NCBI GenBank assembly: GCA_025057335.1
Contig: JANWXG010000166.1
Coordinates: forward strand, 1-5,909
Direction of reading: 5' to 3'
DNA: 5,909 bases
From: a bacterium
GTDB taxonomy: Bacteria; Armatimonadota; HRBIN16
Positions within the stretch are counted from its first letter, which is position 1. Every line of letters starts with the position of its first letter. A program made the translations under genes and the position numbers. This document shows, piece by piece, positions 1 to 5,182 of the stretch. Under the pieces are notes generated by a model. The model made no database searches. It saw only the letters and a list, made by a program, of their open reading frames with translations, and was not told where the DNA came from.

Positions 1-66
1 CGCCCAGGGAGAGGGAGGAAGGTAACCTCGACCTCTGCGCCGACCGGCGCAGGCGGTTCACACTCC
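1..66 (-). other. Left-edge flank after the redoxin-like gene, possible start of a further gene
   Basis: This short stretch lies downstream of the redoxin-like gene on the minus strand. Two minus-strand frames stay open to the window edge. One can begin at a GTG at 61-59 and reads VNRLRRSAQRSRLPSSLSLG, an Arg-rich start that then becomes more hydrophobic. The only purine-rich stretch ahead of that GTG (GAGGAG, ending at 63) is one base away, too close for a normal ribosome binding site. The other open frame has no start codon nearby. A strong hairpin at 35-52 argues that the stretch is non-coding. I cannot call a gene here with confidence. Confidence 0.2.
35..52 (-). terminator. GC-rich hairpin after the four-gene operon
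   Basis: CTGCGCC (35-41) and GGCGCAG (46-52) form a perfect 7-bp stem around the tetraloop positions 42-45. It begins 15 bases after the stop codon of the last operon gene. On the minus strand it is followed by a pyrimidine-rich tract but no real U-run. It could be a weak intrinsic terminator or an mRNA 3'-end stabiliser. The stem is seen directly; the terminator role is inferred. Confidence 0.4.
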
Positions 67-522
67 TCACTCGGGGCACTGTATCTCAGAAAACTCTAAC
101 GCTTCCTTGAGCCGTTGCAGGGCGGCTTCTAGCGCTGCCGGGGCGCAGGTCGAACGCCACACTATCGCTCCGTACCGGTCTATCGCAAACAGGCAAGCAG
201 ACCGCTCTGGGCACTCGTATCTGCGAAAGGTGTTACCATCGGTGTCTATCAGGACGACAAGATGCGAGGTGTTCACAGGTACCGGCTCGCGCATGATCAC
301 TAATAGCGCGATGCCCGCTCGGATGAAATCGGGCAGTATCTTGGTCAAGCTACCTATCAGGGGAGACGGGTCTGCCAGCGACGGCACGAACACCAAGCCG
401 ACCGGCTGTCGATGGCGAAAGGTGTGTAGAGCCACTGGCGTACCCTCGTGTGCAGAAGGCAGCGTAAACGGAGGTGCCAGCACCTCTTCGATGTCGCCGA
501 TAGTCCGCAGCTTTGGCATCAT
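67..522 (-). CDS. Peroxiredoxin/thioredoxin-fold protein lacking the peroxidatic cysteine
   Basis: A 151-residue protein with the layout of the AhpC/TSA redoxin family. It has an N-terminal 'APPFTL' element (residues 16-21, like the family's APxFxL), a buried strand GLVFVPS (42-48), a second strand GIALLVIM (70-77), and the late pair VVLIDTDGN (89-97) and CLFAIDRYGAIVWR (110-123), which match the family's vlvDpdG...fliDrdGrI pattern. In active members the strand at 42-48 runs into a PxxxTxxC or CxxC motif. Here the sequence continues SLADPSPLIGS without cysteine; the only cysteines are at 104, 110, 126 and 149. I therefore read it as a non-enzymatic redoxin fold, although an unusual cysteine pair cannot be excluded. 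There is no signal peptide. The start codon overlaps the HtrA-like stop as ATGA (519-522), and a second ATG follows at once. Translation is probably coupled to the upstream gene, because the purine stretch ahead of the start is weak. Confidence 0.75.
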   Translation of the reverse strand: MMPKLRTIGDIEEVLAPPFTLPSAHEGTPVALHTFRHRQPVGLVFVPSLADPSPLIGSLTKILPDFIRAGIALLVIMREPVPVNTSHLVVLIDTDGNTFRRYECPERSACLFAIDRYGAIVWRSTCAPAALEAALQRLKEALEFSEIQCPE

Positions 523-1652
523 GGCGAGAGCGCCTGCCTTTCGCCCAGGGTGACAGAAAGGCGTAAGCGCTGGCTGCCACGCAGAATCTCTACCTGTATC
601 CTGTCGCCGGGCTTCAGACGACGCAACAGGCTGGTGACGTCAGCGGCACGGCGTACGGGGACGTTGTTCAGCGAAAGGATGACGTCGCCCAGCCGAATGC
701 CCGCTCTTGCTGCAGGACTGTTAGGCACCACGCGCACGACCTCTGCGCCTTCCACACCATCGCGGTCTGCTGGCATGACGCCGAGGAAGGGACGACGCAA
801 CCTGCCTGCTCGCATCTCATCCAGCACTGCCTTTACATCATTGATGGGTACTGCCAGAGCGCCGCCAGTAGTGCCCAGCAGCGACATCTCCAACGAGGTG
901 CCTAGCATCGGCAAGGCAGTCCCAAAGCGTCGGTTCTCTTCGGTACTCGGCGGGCGAAACAACGTTCCCGGGGCGATGCTTGCGACAATCACCCCAATCA
1001 CCTCGCCACGTGAGTTGACGACGGGCGCCCCGCTGCTGCCCGCACCTACCGCTCCAGAAATCTGAATCAGGTTAGAAAGGAACTGCTGCTGGCCGATAAC
1101 GCCTGTGCGCTCCCTACCCGCCACCACGCACAGCGCCAGCGACCGTTCGTAGCCGCCAATAGTGCCCATGCAGACCACCAGGCTGCCCTGCTCGACCCTA
1201 TCCGAGTCGCCCAGGGGAAGAGGGGGCAACGTGGTGCGAGGGATTTTGACTAGGGCAAGGTTCGTGACATCGTCGACGTTCACCACCCGACCTGTGACCC
1301 TGCCGCCTGTAGCGAGGCGCACTGTGCAGGTTTCCGCCCCACGCACGACGTCTGCACTGGTGATGACTGATTCCGCATCGATGAGGAACCCGCTGCCCTT
1401 GCGCGTGATAGGGTTGGGCAGATTGATAATACGCAGAGCCTCCAGCCAGCGGCGCGTGGCTTCGTTCTCCGGTCGGGCCCAGAATGCGGAGCCTGGAGGA
1501 GCTAAAGCCCCTCCCTCCACAGATACCACTGCACTCTGTACCCTTCGCGCCAGCGTGCTAATCTCGCGCTCCAACGACTCTAGCACGCTCTGAGCGGAAG
1601 CGGTGCTCGTGACGCCTAAGAGAAGAGACAGTAGAGTTGGCAACCATCGCAT
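519..1652 (-). CDS. Exported HtrA/DegP-like protein with one PDZ domain and a degenerate catalytic triad (probable pseudoprotease)
   Basis: A 377-residue protein with a cleavable-looking signal peptide (residues 1-20, hydrophobic core LPTLLSLLLGV, AxA site before Gln21). It should act in the periplasm or outside the membrane. A trypsin-like domain covers about 35-280: GSGFLID (86-92), VITSADVV (96-103), VTNLALVKI (129-137), PLGDSDRV (146-153), GAGSSGAPVVN (203-213) and AVPINDVK (267-274). One PDZ domain covers about 286-372, with PFLGV (288-292) as the peptide-carboxylate loop and NSPAARAGIRLGD (311-323) as the typical second motif. In active HtrA proteins the triad sits in TNAHVV, TDLA and GNSGGP. 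Here His is Asp101 and Asp is Asn131; only Ser207 remains, and the Gly two after it is Ala209. I infer that it binds rather than cuts peptides. Family members often act in envelope quality control. A GGGGAG ribosome binding site (1663-1668) lies 10 bases upstream and overlaps the end of the anti-sigma gene. An active protease using another mechanism is unlikely but not excluded. Confidence 0.88.
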   Translation of the reverse strand: MRWLPTLLSLLLGVTSTASAQSVLESLEREISTLARRVQSAVVSVEGGALAPPGSAFWARPENEATRRWLEALRIINLPNPITRKGSGFLIDAESVITSADVVRGAETCTVRLATGGRVTGRVVNVDDVTNLALVKIPRTTLPPLPLGDSDRVEQGSLVVCMGTIGGYERSLALCVVAGRERTGVIGQQQFLSNLIQISGAVGAGSSGAPVVNSRGEVIGVIVASIAPGTLFRPPSTEENRRFGTALPMLGTSLEMSLLGTTGGALAVPINDVKAVLDEMRAGRLRRPFLGVMPADRDGVEGAEVVRVVPNSPAARAGIRLGDVILSLNNVPVRRAADVTSLLRRLKPGDRIQVEILRGSQRLRLSVTLGERQALSP

Positions 1653-1662
1653 GGTTTCGTCT

Positions 1663-1668
1663 CTCCCC
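1663..1668 (-). promoter_or_regulatory. Ribosome binding site of the HtrA-like gene
   Basis: GGGGAG on the minus strand, 10 bases ahead of the ATG at 1652. It sits directly before the anti-sigma stop codon region, inside a 16-base intergenic gap, so ribosomes finishing the anti-sigma gene are well placed to reinitiate. It supports the Met start that opens the signal peptide. Confidence 0.6.
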
Positions 1669-2409
1669 TCACTCTATAGTGCCCGCTGCCGCAGCGTAGG
1701 CTGGTTGTAGCACATATGCTTCGGGTATCTCCCCTGATGGAGAAGGAGAGGCTTCCACCAGCACAGGTTGCACTGGTGGGTCTGGTGCTGGAGATGCCTG
1801 CACTACGGTTTCCTGCCCCGTTGTGGGGACGGGCGTGCGCTCTGGCTGTGTTGCCACAACGATGCGCTTCAATGGCGGAGACAACGAAGGCGCAGGACGT
1901 GGAGCAGGAGCAGGTCTGTTTCGCCCTGCGGCGTCAAGTGGGCGAGACAGCTGCTGGACACTACCCTTCGCGCGAGCAGGTGTCGTTGCAGCAACAGGCT
2001 TTTTTTCTGGCTGCCTTGCCTCTGGCTGCGTAGTGGTGACGGCGTCCTGTGCTACTCTGGCGGGCACGTCCTCCTCGTGCACGGTTAGGGAACCCTTTTG
2101 CCATAGCAGGAAACCTAGCAGGACCACTGCAGCGATGCTTACAGTAGCCGCTATCCTCTGCCACGCTACTGGTCGGCTGCTAGTCCCTACGCGGACTTCT
2201 AGCGGACGCCACCCTGCAGGCGGCGCCTGGGGAAGGAGCCGAGCATACTCGCGCACTGCTTCGCGCGTGCGACGATAGACCCTCTGCTGCTGCTGACAGT
2301 GTGCGCACACCTGCAGGTGACGACACACCCACGCGGGCAGTTGACGTTCTATATCATCTTCCCCTAGGGCGAGGTAGTACTCTACCCATCGGCACAGAAG
2401 CCACCTCAT
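1669..2409 (-). CDS. Membrane anti-sigma factor with zinc-finger (ZAS-type) motif and Pro-rich outer domain
   Basis: A 246-residue single-pass membrane protein. The N-terminal cytoplasmic part holds His31-x3-Cys35-x2-Cys38, the HxxxCxxC signature of zinc-binding anti-sigma domains that hold ECF sigma factors inactive. A membrane helix spans about 86-103 (IAATVSIAAVVLLGFLLW). The remaining 140 or so residues would lie outside and are rich in Pro, Ala, Thr and Gln with no recognisable fold, ending in EAYVLQPAYAAAAGTIE. The start codon overlaps the sigma factor stop as ATGA (2406-2409), and a GGGGGGA stretch lies about 8 bases upstream. Position directly behind the sigma gene makes that sigma factor its obvious partner. 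Release by regulated proteolysis or by a signal from the outer domain is inferred from the family. A slippery A AAA AAG heptamer lies in frame at residues 135-137. Confidence 0.88.
   Translation of the reverse strand: MRWLLCRWVEYYLALGEDDIERQLPAWVCRHLQVCAHCQQQQRVYRRTREAVREYARLLPQAPPAGWRPLEVRVGTSSRPVAWQRIAATVSIAAVVLLGFLLWQKGSLTVHEEDVPARVAQDAVTTTQPEARQPEKKPVAATTPARAKGSVQQLSRPLDAAGRNRPAPAPRPAPSLSPPLKRIVVATQPERTPVPTTGQETVVQASPAPDPPVQPVLVEASPSPSGEIPEAYVLQPAYAAAAGTIE
1999..2005 (-). other. Slippery heptamer A AAA AAG inside the anti-sigma gene
   Basis: The minus strand reads GAA AAA AAG at codons 135-137 of the anti-sigma gene, so the heptamer is in the same register as the dnaX -1 frameshift site. 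The whole A-run is seven bases (2000-2006). Purine stretches AAGG and AGAGG lie 8 and 13 bases upstream and could act as internal stimulators. A -1 slip would add ACCCNDTCSREG and stop at 1961-1963, giving a 149-residue protein that keeps the zinc motif and membrane helix but loses the outer domain. Only the sequence is seen; slippage is inferred. Confidence 0.35.
2299..2319. repeat. Two overlapping 12-bp perfect palindromes in the anti-sigma coding sequence
   Basis: GTGTGCGCACAC (2299-2310) and CACCTGCAGGTG (2308-2319) are both perfect palindromes that share three bases. They fall exactly on the codons for the zinc motif HLQVCAHC, so they may be a side effect of codon choice. A regulatory or binding role has no other support. 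Confidence 0.3.
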
Positions 2410-3008
2410 CGTGATCCCCCCAGTAGCACTTCCAGTCGCTGTTTAAGGAGACGACGGGCACGGAAAAGACGCAGCTTCACGCTGCCAACGCTACATCCCA
2501 GTGCCTGCGCCATTTCCGAGTAGTCCATTCCTTCCATATCTCGCAACACAATTACCGCGCGATGATGCGGAGGGAGCGCCTCTATCGCTTTGCGTACGGT
2601 CTCTCGCAGCTCATTGCGTTCTGCTGCGGCATGCGGGTCGATATCAGCATATCCTCCACCTACATCCCAATCCAGAGACAACTCGGGATGCGCCTTCTTG
2701 CGCTTAACGTGGTCTATGGCCAAGTGCACACCAATTCGCACGAGCCAGGTGCGCAGTTGCGACTCGCCGCGAAAGCTGTTCAGCGCGCGGTAGGCACGTA
2801 AGAAGGCTTCCTGCGTTAGGTCTTCCGCGTCCTGTGGGTTGCCGACGACGCCCAGAATACTGCGAAACACAGCGCTCCGATGCTGCTCCCACAGCGCGCC
2901 GAACGCCTCCATATCTCCCGCCCGGCAGCGTTCAATCAGCTGCTGCTCGCCCTCTACACAGGGATGCTCGCTGGTCGCCACACGCCACTCCCAAACTCGC
3001 GCGTCCAT
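2406..3008 (-). CDS. ECF-family RNA polymerase sigma factor (sigma-70 family)
   Basis: A 200-residue sigma factor with only regions 2 and 4, typical in length for the extracytoplasmic-function group. Region 2 covers about 24-104: the core-binding and melting segment holds DAEDLTQEAFLRAYRAL (60-76), FRGESQLRTWLVRIGVHLAIDHVKR (79-103). A variable linker of about 30 residues (DWDVGGGYADIDPH) follows. Region 4 covers about 136-193, with LPPHHRAVIVLRDMEGMDYSEMAQ (145-168) and the recognition helix VGSVKLRLFRARRLLK (174-189), which should contact the -35 element. The start is fixed by AAGGAG seven bases upstream. It is the first gene of the four-gene unit and overlaps the anti-sigma gene by four bases. 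Such operons usually autoregulate, but I could not find a convincing ECF promoter of the GAAC...GTC type upstream, so its own control is open. Confidence 0.95.
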   Translation of the reverse strand: MDARVWEWRVATSEHPCVEGEQQLIERCRAGDMEAFGALWEQHRSAVFRSILGVVGNPQDAEDLTQEAFLRAYRALNSFRGESQLRTWLVRIGVHLAIDHVKRKKAHPELSLDWDVGGGYADIDPHAAAERNELRETVRKAIEALPPHHRAVIVLRDMEGMDYSEMAQALGCSVGSVKLRLFRARRLLKQRLEVLLGGSR

Positions 3009-3015
3009 CGCGTCG

Positions 3016-3021
3016 CTCCTT
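3016..3021 (-). promoter_or_regulatory. Ribosome binding site of the sigma factor gene
   Basis: AAGGAG on the minus strand with a 7-base spacer to the ATG at 3008. This is a near-ideal Shine-Dalgarno sequence and decides the start codon of the sigma factor. Confidence 0.8.
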
Positions 3022-3030
3022 GTCTATTTC

Positions 3031-3042
3031 GGTGCGAGCACC
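3031..3042. promoter_or_regulatory. Inverted repeat GGTGC-GA-GCACC, candidate operator copy 1
   Basis: A perfect 5-2-5 inverted repeat located 22 bases upstream of the sigma factor start codon and 9 bases upstream of its ribosome binding site. The same arms recur 55 bases away at 3086-3097. The size and two-base spacer would suit a dimeric regulator; in RNA it would be a short hairpin with too tight a loop, so a DNA site is more likely. The regulator is unknown. Confidence 0.45.
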
Positions 3043-3085
3043 TTAGGCTCCCCCTCGCGCCAACCCACACTGCGGAGAGACAGCG

Positions 3086-3097
3086 GGTGCCCGCACC
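3086..3097. promoter_or_regulatory. Inverted repeat GGTGC-CC-GCACC, candidate operator copy 2
   Basis: The second perfect copy of the same arms with a different two-base spacer, in the middle of the divergent gap between the sigma factor and SAM hydrolase genes. Conservation of the arms but not of the spacer is what a protein-binding palindrome would show. No third copy was seen in the window, only half sites. Confidence 0.45.
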
Positions 3098-3206
3098 AGG
3101 GTGAATCTGTCCAGTAGGCGGGCTCCACCACGCAGCGACGGGGTGAACATCCCAGCGCGAGACTGCCTCGCCTCGCTCGCACGTCCTCCTGCTTCCTCCA
3201 TCAAAA

Positions 3207-3236
3207 TAGACGAATGACCTCCCACTCTGTTATCAT
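3207..3236 (+). promoter_or_regulatory. Promoter of the SAM hydrolase gene, leaderless type
   Basis: An extended -10 element, TGT-TATCAT (3228-3236), matches TGn-TATAAT at all but one base. A -35-like TAGACG (3207-3212, four of six consensus bases) lies 18 bases upstream. Transcription would begin about seven bases after the -10, at 3243-3244, which is the preferred ATG itself. The absence of any Shine-Dalgarno sequence before 3244 fits a leaderless message. Prediction from sequence only. Confidence 0.5.
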
Positions 3237-3260
3237 AATAGGCATGAGTGCAGTGGTCAC
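3232..3260 (-). promoter_or_regulatory. Possible overlapping minus-strand promoter for the sigma factor operon
   Basis: On the minus strand, GTGACC (3260-3255, four of six -35 bases) and TATGAT (3237-3232, five of six -10 bases) are separated by 17 bases. It would share its AT patch with the plus-strand promoter and would give the sigma operon a leader of over 200 bases containing both inverted repeats. It overlaps the start of the SAM hydrolase coding region, which lowers confidence. Confidence 0.25.
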
Positions 3261-4086
3261 GCTCCTCACCGATTTCGGTCTGGAAGACACCTACGTCGGG
3301 GTCATGAGAGGGGTGATTGCCTCCCTCTGCCCTGAAGCGATAGTCATCGACCTGACGCACCAGGTACCCCCGCAAGATATCGCCACAGGCGCTTTCCTGC
3401 TAGACATATCGGTGGACTACTTTCCCGAAGGCGCAATACATGTCGCCGTGGTAGACCCGGGCGTGGGTACAGCACGCAAGCCCGTTGCCCTGCGTACCTC
3501 GCGGGCGTTCTTCGTCGGTCCAGACAACGGCATCTTCACGCTCGTGTTACAGCGGTGGAAACTACTGCAGGCGGTGTGTCTGGACAACCCTCGCTACCAT
3601 CTGTCTGAGGTGAGCGCCACGTTTCACGGGCGGGATATCTTCGCGCCTGTCGCGGCGCATCTCGCGCGAGGAACCTCGCTGGAAGAACTGGGCTCTCCCA
3701 TCACTCGTTTACAACGCCTACCGTTGCCGCGCATTCGCGTGGACTGGCAAGGCATCCGTGCTACCATCGTGCATATCGACCGCTTCGGCAACGCCATCAC
3801 CAACCTCACGCGAGCGGACTACGAGACCTGGCGCAATCGCTGGGGGGTAGAGGAGCCTGTAGTGGAGGTGGCTGCGAAAACGCAGGTGGAAATATGCCGT
3901 ACCTATGCCGACGTGCCTCGCGGGCAACCGCTGGCGTTGTTCGGCAGCAGCGGTCGGCTGGAGGTAGCGGTGAACGGCGGCAACGCAGCGCAGACGTTCC
4001 TTCTGCGCCGCGGTGACACGGTCAAGGTGCTAAGGCGCGAAACAACTCCGCCACCGCGCGTACAGAGGACGCTGGGCTTGGAGTAA
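3244..4086 (+). CDS. S-adenosyl-L-methionine hydrolase (SAM hydroxide adenosyltransferase, DUF62 family)
   Basis: A 280-residue enzyme of the DUF62 family, which splits S-adenosylmethionine with hydroxide into adenosine and methionine and is related to fluorinase and chlorinase. The N-terminal domain starts VVTLLTDFG (4-12), followed by DTYVGVMRGVI (15-25), IDLTHQVPPQDI (35-46), VVDPGVGTARKP (69-80), FVGPDNGIF (90-98) and FHGRDIFAP (127-135). The family's Asp-Arg-His set is intact at Asp71, Arg78 and His128. The C-terminal domain has IDRFGNAITNL (178-188), ALFGSSGRLEVAVNGGNAA (231-249) and a final hydrophobic strand. No fluorinase-type insertion is seen, so the hydrolase reading is preferred. 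I start at 3244 rather than the in-frame ATG at 3214, because family members begin just before the TDFG strand and the promoter would place the transcript start there. It should be cytosolic. It is divergent from the sigma operon and shares its upstream region. Its physiological role in bacteria is not settled. Confidence 0.92.
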   Translation: MSAVVTLLTDFGLEDTYVGVMRGVIASLCPEAIVIDLTHQVPPQDIATGAFLLDISVDYFPEGAIHVAVVDPGVGTARKPVALRTSRAFFVGPDNGIFTLVLQRWKLLQAVCLDNPRYHLSEVSATFHGRDIFAPVAAHLARGTSLEELGSPITRLQRLPLPRIRVDWQGIRATIVHIDRFGNAITNLTRADYETWRNRWGVEEPVVEVAAKTQVEICRTYADVPRGQPLALFGSSGRLEVAVNGGNAAQTFLLRRGDTVKVLRRETTPPPRVQRTLGLE

Positions 4087-4092
4087 GCCGGA

Positions 4093-4134
4093 AGAGGGCT
4101 TCCCTTGTACACAAAGGGAGAGATTTCCCCCTCT
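4093..4134. terminator. Nested stem-loops between convergent genes, possible two-way terminator
   Basis: Between the SAM hydrolase stop and the end of the CBM9-like gene, TCCCTT (4101-4106) pairs with AAGGGA (4114-4119) around a 7-base loop. An outer stem AGAGGG (4093-4098) can pair with CCCTCT (4129-4134). Neither strand has a clear U-run, so intrinsic termination would be weak. The position in a 54-base convergent gap supports the role. Confidence 0.4.
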
Positions 4135-4140
4135 GCCTGA

Positions 4141-5148
4141 CTACTCCACCCAAATCCGCGAGTCGTGGCGTATCTTTACGGTTTGTGCTTTGCCGCGCGC
4201 AGGGCGGTAACGGATGCTGGCAACATACCCTTCCGCTGTAGGTTGCAGGGTCAATGGCTCACAATCACGCAGTGTCTCCGCTTTCCAATCCAACTCCTGC
4301 AGGCTGCGTGCCCAGCGTTTGTGTCGCTCGTGGAACGCTTTCTGGGCGTAGTAGAGACGCACGAGTTCCATTCGCGCAGGATGCAGCGGGTCGGGACGAA
4401 AACGCGCCCTGCCCGGCGGGGCAGCACTGAACTGCACGTAACCCCACCGTTCGGGGCGATGCATGTCGATAGCGCCCTGCGGCGTCCATACCCAGTTATC
4501 CTCGGGCGTGTTGGGTACCTTCTCGTAGCGTCCCTCCACCACACGCACCAGCCACTCTACCCGCGAGAAGTTCACGCGCCACTGGTCTCCATCACGCGGA
4601 GGCACAGGACAGCGGGCGTACTCCGCTAGCGGCTTCCAAGGGATGGCTATCTCCACACTCCATCCCCTGTCGGTGTCGCGCGGGTCGTTCAGCGTGCCGT
4701 CGATATGCACTGCCGTCTTCAAGCCCGGGATGTCCCATTCACTGATGGCGAGACCACCGTCGCGGTAGGGCTTAGCTAACCGCAGGTCCCACACGGTGTT
4801 CAACGCATTGATTTCGATCTCATAATAGTCATGGTTGTCGCCGTCGGGGTCGATGAACACCTCGAAGTCGTTGTCCTGAAAGATAATCGCGTCTCTCTGG
4901 GTCAGAGTCGCCCAGACGTGGGGTTCCTCCATCTCTGCACCGATGTAGAAATACTGGTCGTCCCACAGCATCTTGGCGCGAGTGCGGAAGCGTGGGCGCG
5001 GGCGCACATCGCCCTCGATATCCACGAAGTCTTCTGTCCATGCAGCATCGCGCCAGGCGTCGTCGTCCAGCTTTCCGTCGATAACAATCGGCTTACGTGC
5101 GCGGTAACAGATGTAGTGCCTTGGATGGGTAACCGTCTCCCTTCGCAT
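4141..5148 (-). CDS. Stand-alone CBM9-like carbohydrate-binding protein
   Basis: A 335-residue protein. Residues about 15-240 form a family 9 carbohydrate-binding-module-like beta-sandwich: ARKPIVIDGKLDDDAWRDA (17-35), ARAKMLWDDQYFYIGAEMEEPHVWA-type strands (57-80), DNDFEVFIDPDGDNHDYYEIEINALNTVWDLRL (92-124) and RGWSVEIAIPWKPL (161-174), then NFSRVEWL (193-200), DNWVWTPQGAIDMHRPERWGYVQF (217-240). This is the usual order for CBM9-like proteins. Residues 255-335 are a smaller C-terminal region with charged helices (ELVRLYYAQKAFHERHKRW) and a beta-rich end that I cannot assign. No signal peptide is visible; the start is decided by AGGAGG (5158-5163) with nine bases to the ATG. It lies 34 bases behind a GH10 gene and is probably co-transcribed with it. 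CBM9 domains in xylanases bind the reducing ends of xylan and cellulose chains; a sugar-binding role here is inferred from that, and no catalytic residues are recognised. Confidence 0.8.
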   Translation of the reverse strand: MRRETVTHPRHYICYRARKPIVIDGKLDDDAWRDAAWTEDFVDIEGDVRPRPRFRTRAKMLWDDQYFYIGAEMEEPHVWATLTQRDAIIFQDNDFEVFIDPDGDNHDYYEIEINALNTVWDLRLAKPYRDGGLAISEWDIPGLKTAVHIDGTLNDPRDTDRGWSVEIAIPWKPLAEYARCPVPPRDGDQWRVNFSRVEWLVRVVEGRYEKVPNTPEDNWVWTPQGAIDMHRPERWGYVQFSAAPPGRARFRPDPLHPARMELVRLYYAQKAFHERHKRWARSLQELDWKAETLRDCEPLTLQPTAEGYVASIRYRPARGKAQTVKIRHDSRIWVE

Positions 5149-5157
5149 CTACCCTCT

Positions 5158-5163
5158 CCTCCT
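5158..5163 (-). promoter_or_regulatory. Ribosome binding site of the CBM9-like gene
   Basis: AGGAGG on the minus strand, a perfect Shine-Dalgarno core, nine bases before the ATG at 5148 and 20 bases after the GH10 stop codon. It fixes the CBM9-like start and shows independent initiation within the two-gene unit. Confidence 0.75.
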
Positions 5164-5182
5164 GTGCACTGCTACATGCTCC

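Noticed and set aside
1..9. CGCCCAGGG repeated at 1-9, near 542 and near 1209
   Set aside because: Short GC-rich word with different flanks, two copies within coding sequence; no sign of a mobile or regulatory repeat.
107..553. 148-codon plus-strand open frame opposite the redoxin-like gene
   Set aside because: It is fully antisense to the coupled operon gene, has low-complexity basic composition and no family resemblance.
448..1065. 205-codon plus-strand open frame opposite the HtrA-like gene
   Set aside because: It lies antisense to a protein with clear family motifs, has an Arg/Ser/Pro-rich composition typical of a GC-rich shadow frame, and has no recognisable domain.
3214..3243. Earlier in-frame ATG for the SAM hydrolase at 3214
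   Set aside because: It would add MTSHSVIIIG before the usual family N-terminus, lacks a ribosome binding site, and lies within the predicted promoter.
3043..3375. 110-codon minus-strand open frame across the divergent gap
   Set aside because: It overlaps the well-supported start of the SAM hydrolase gene and the inverted repeats, and shows no domain or good ribosome binding site.
4165..4629. 154-codon plus-strand open frame opposite the CBM9-like gene
   Set aside because: It is a shadow of the CBM9-like coding sequence, with no motif support.
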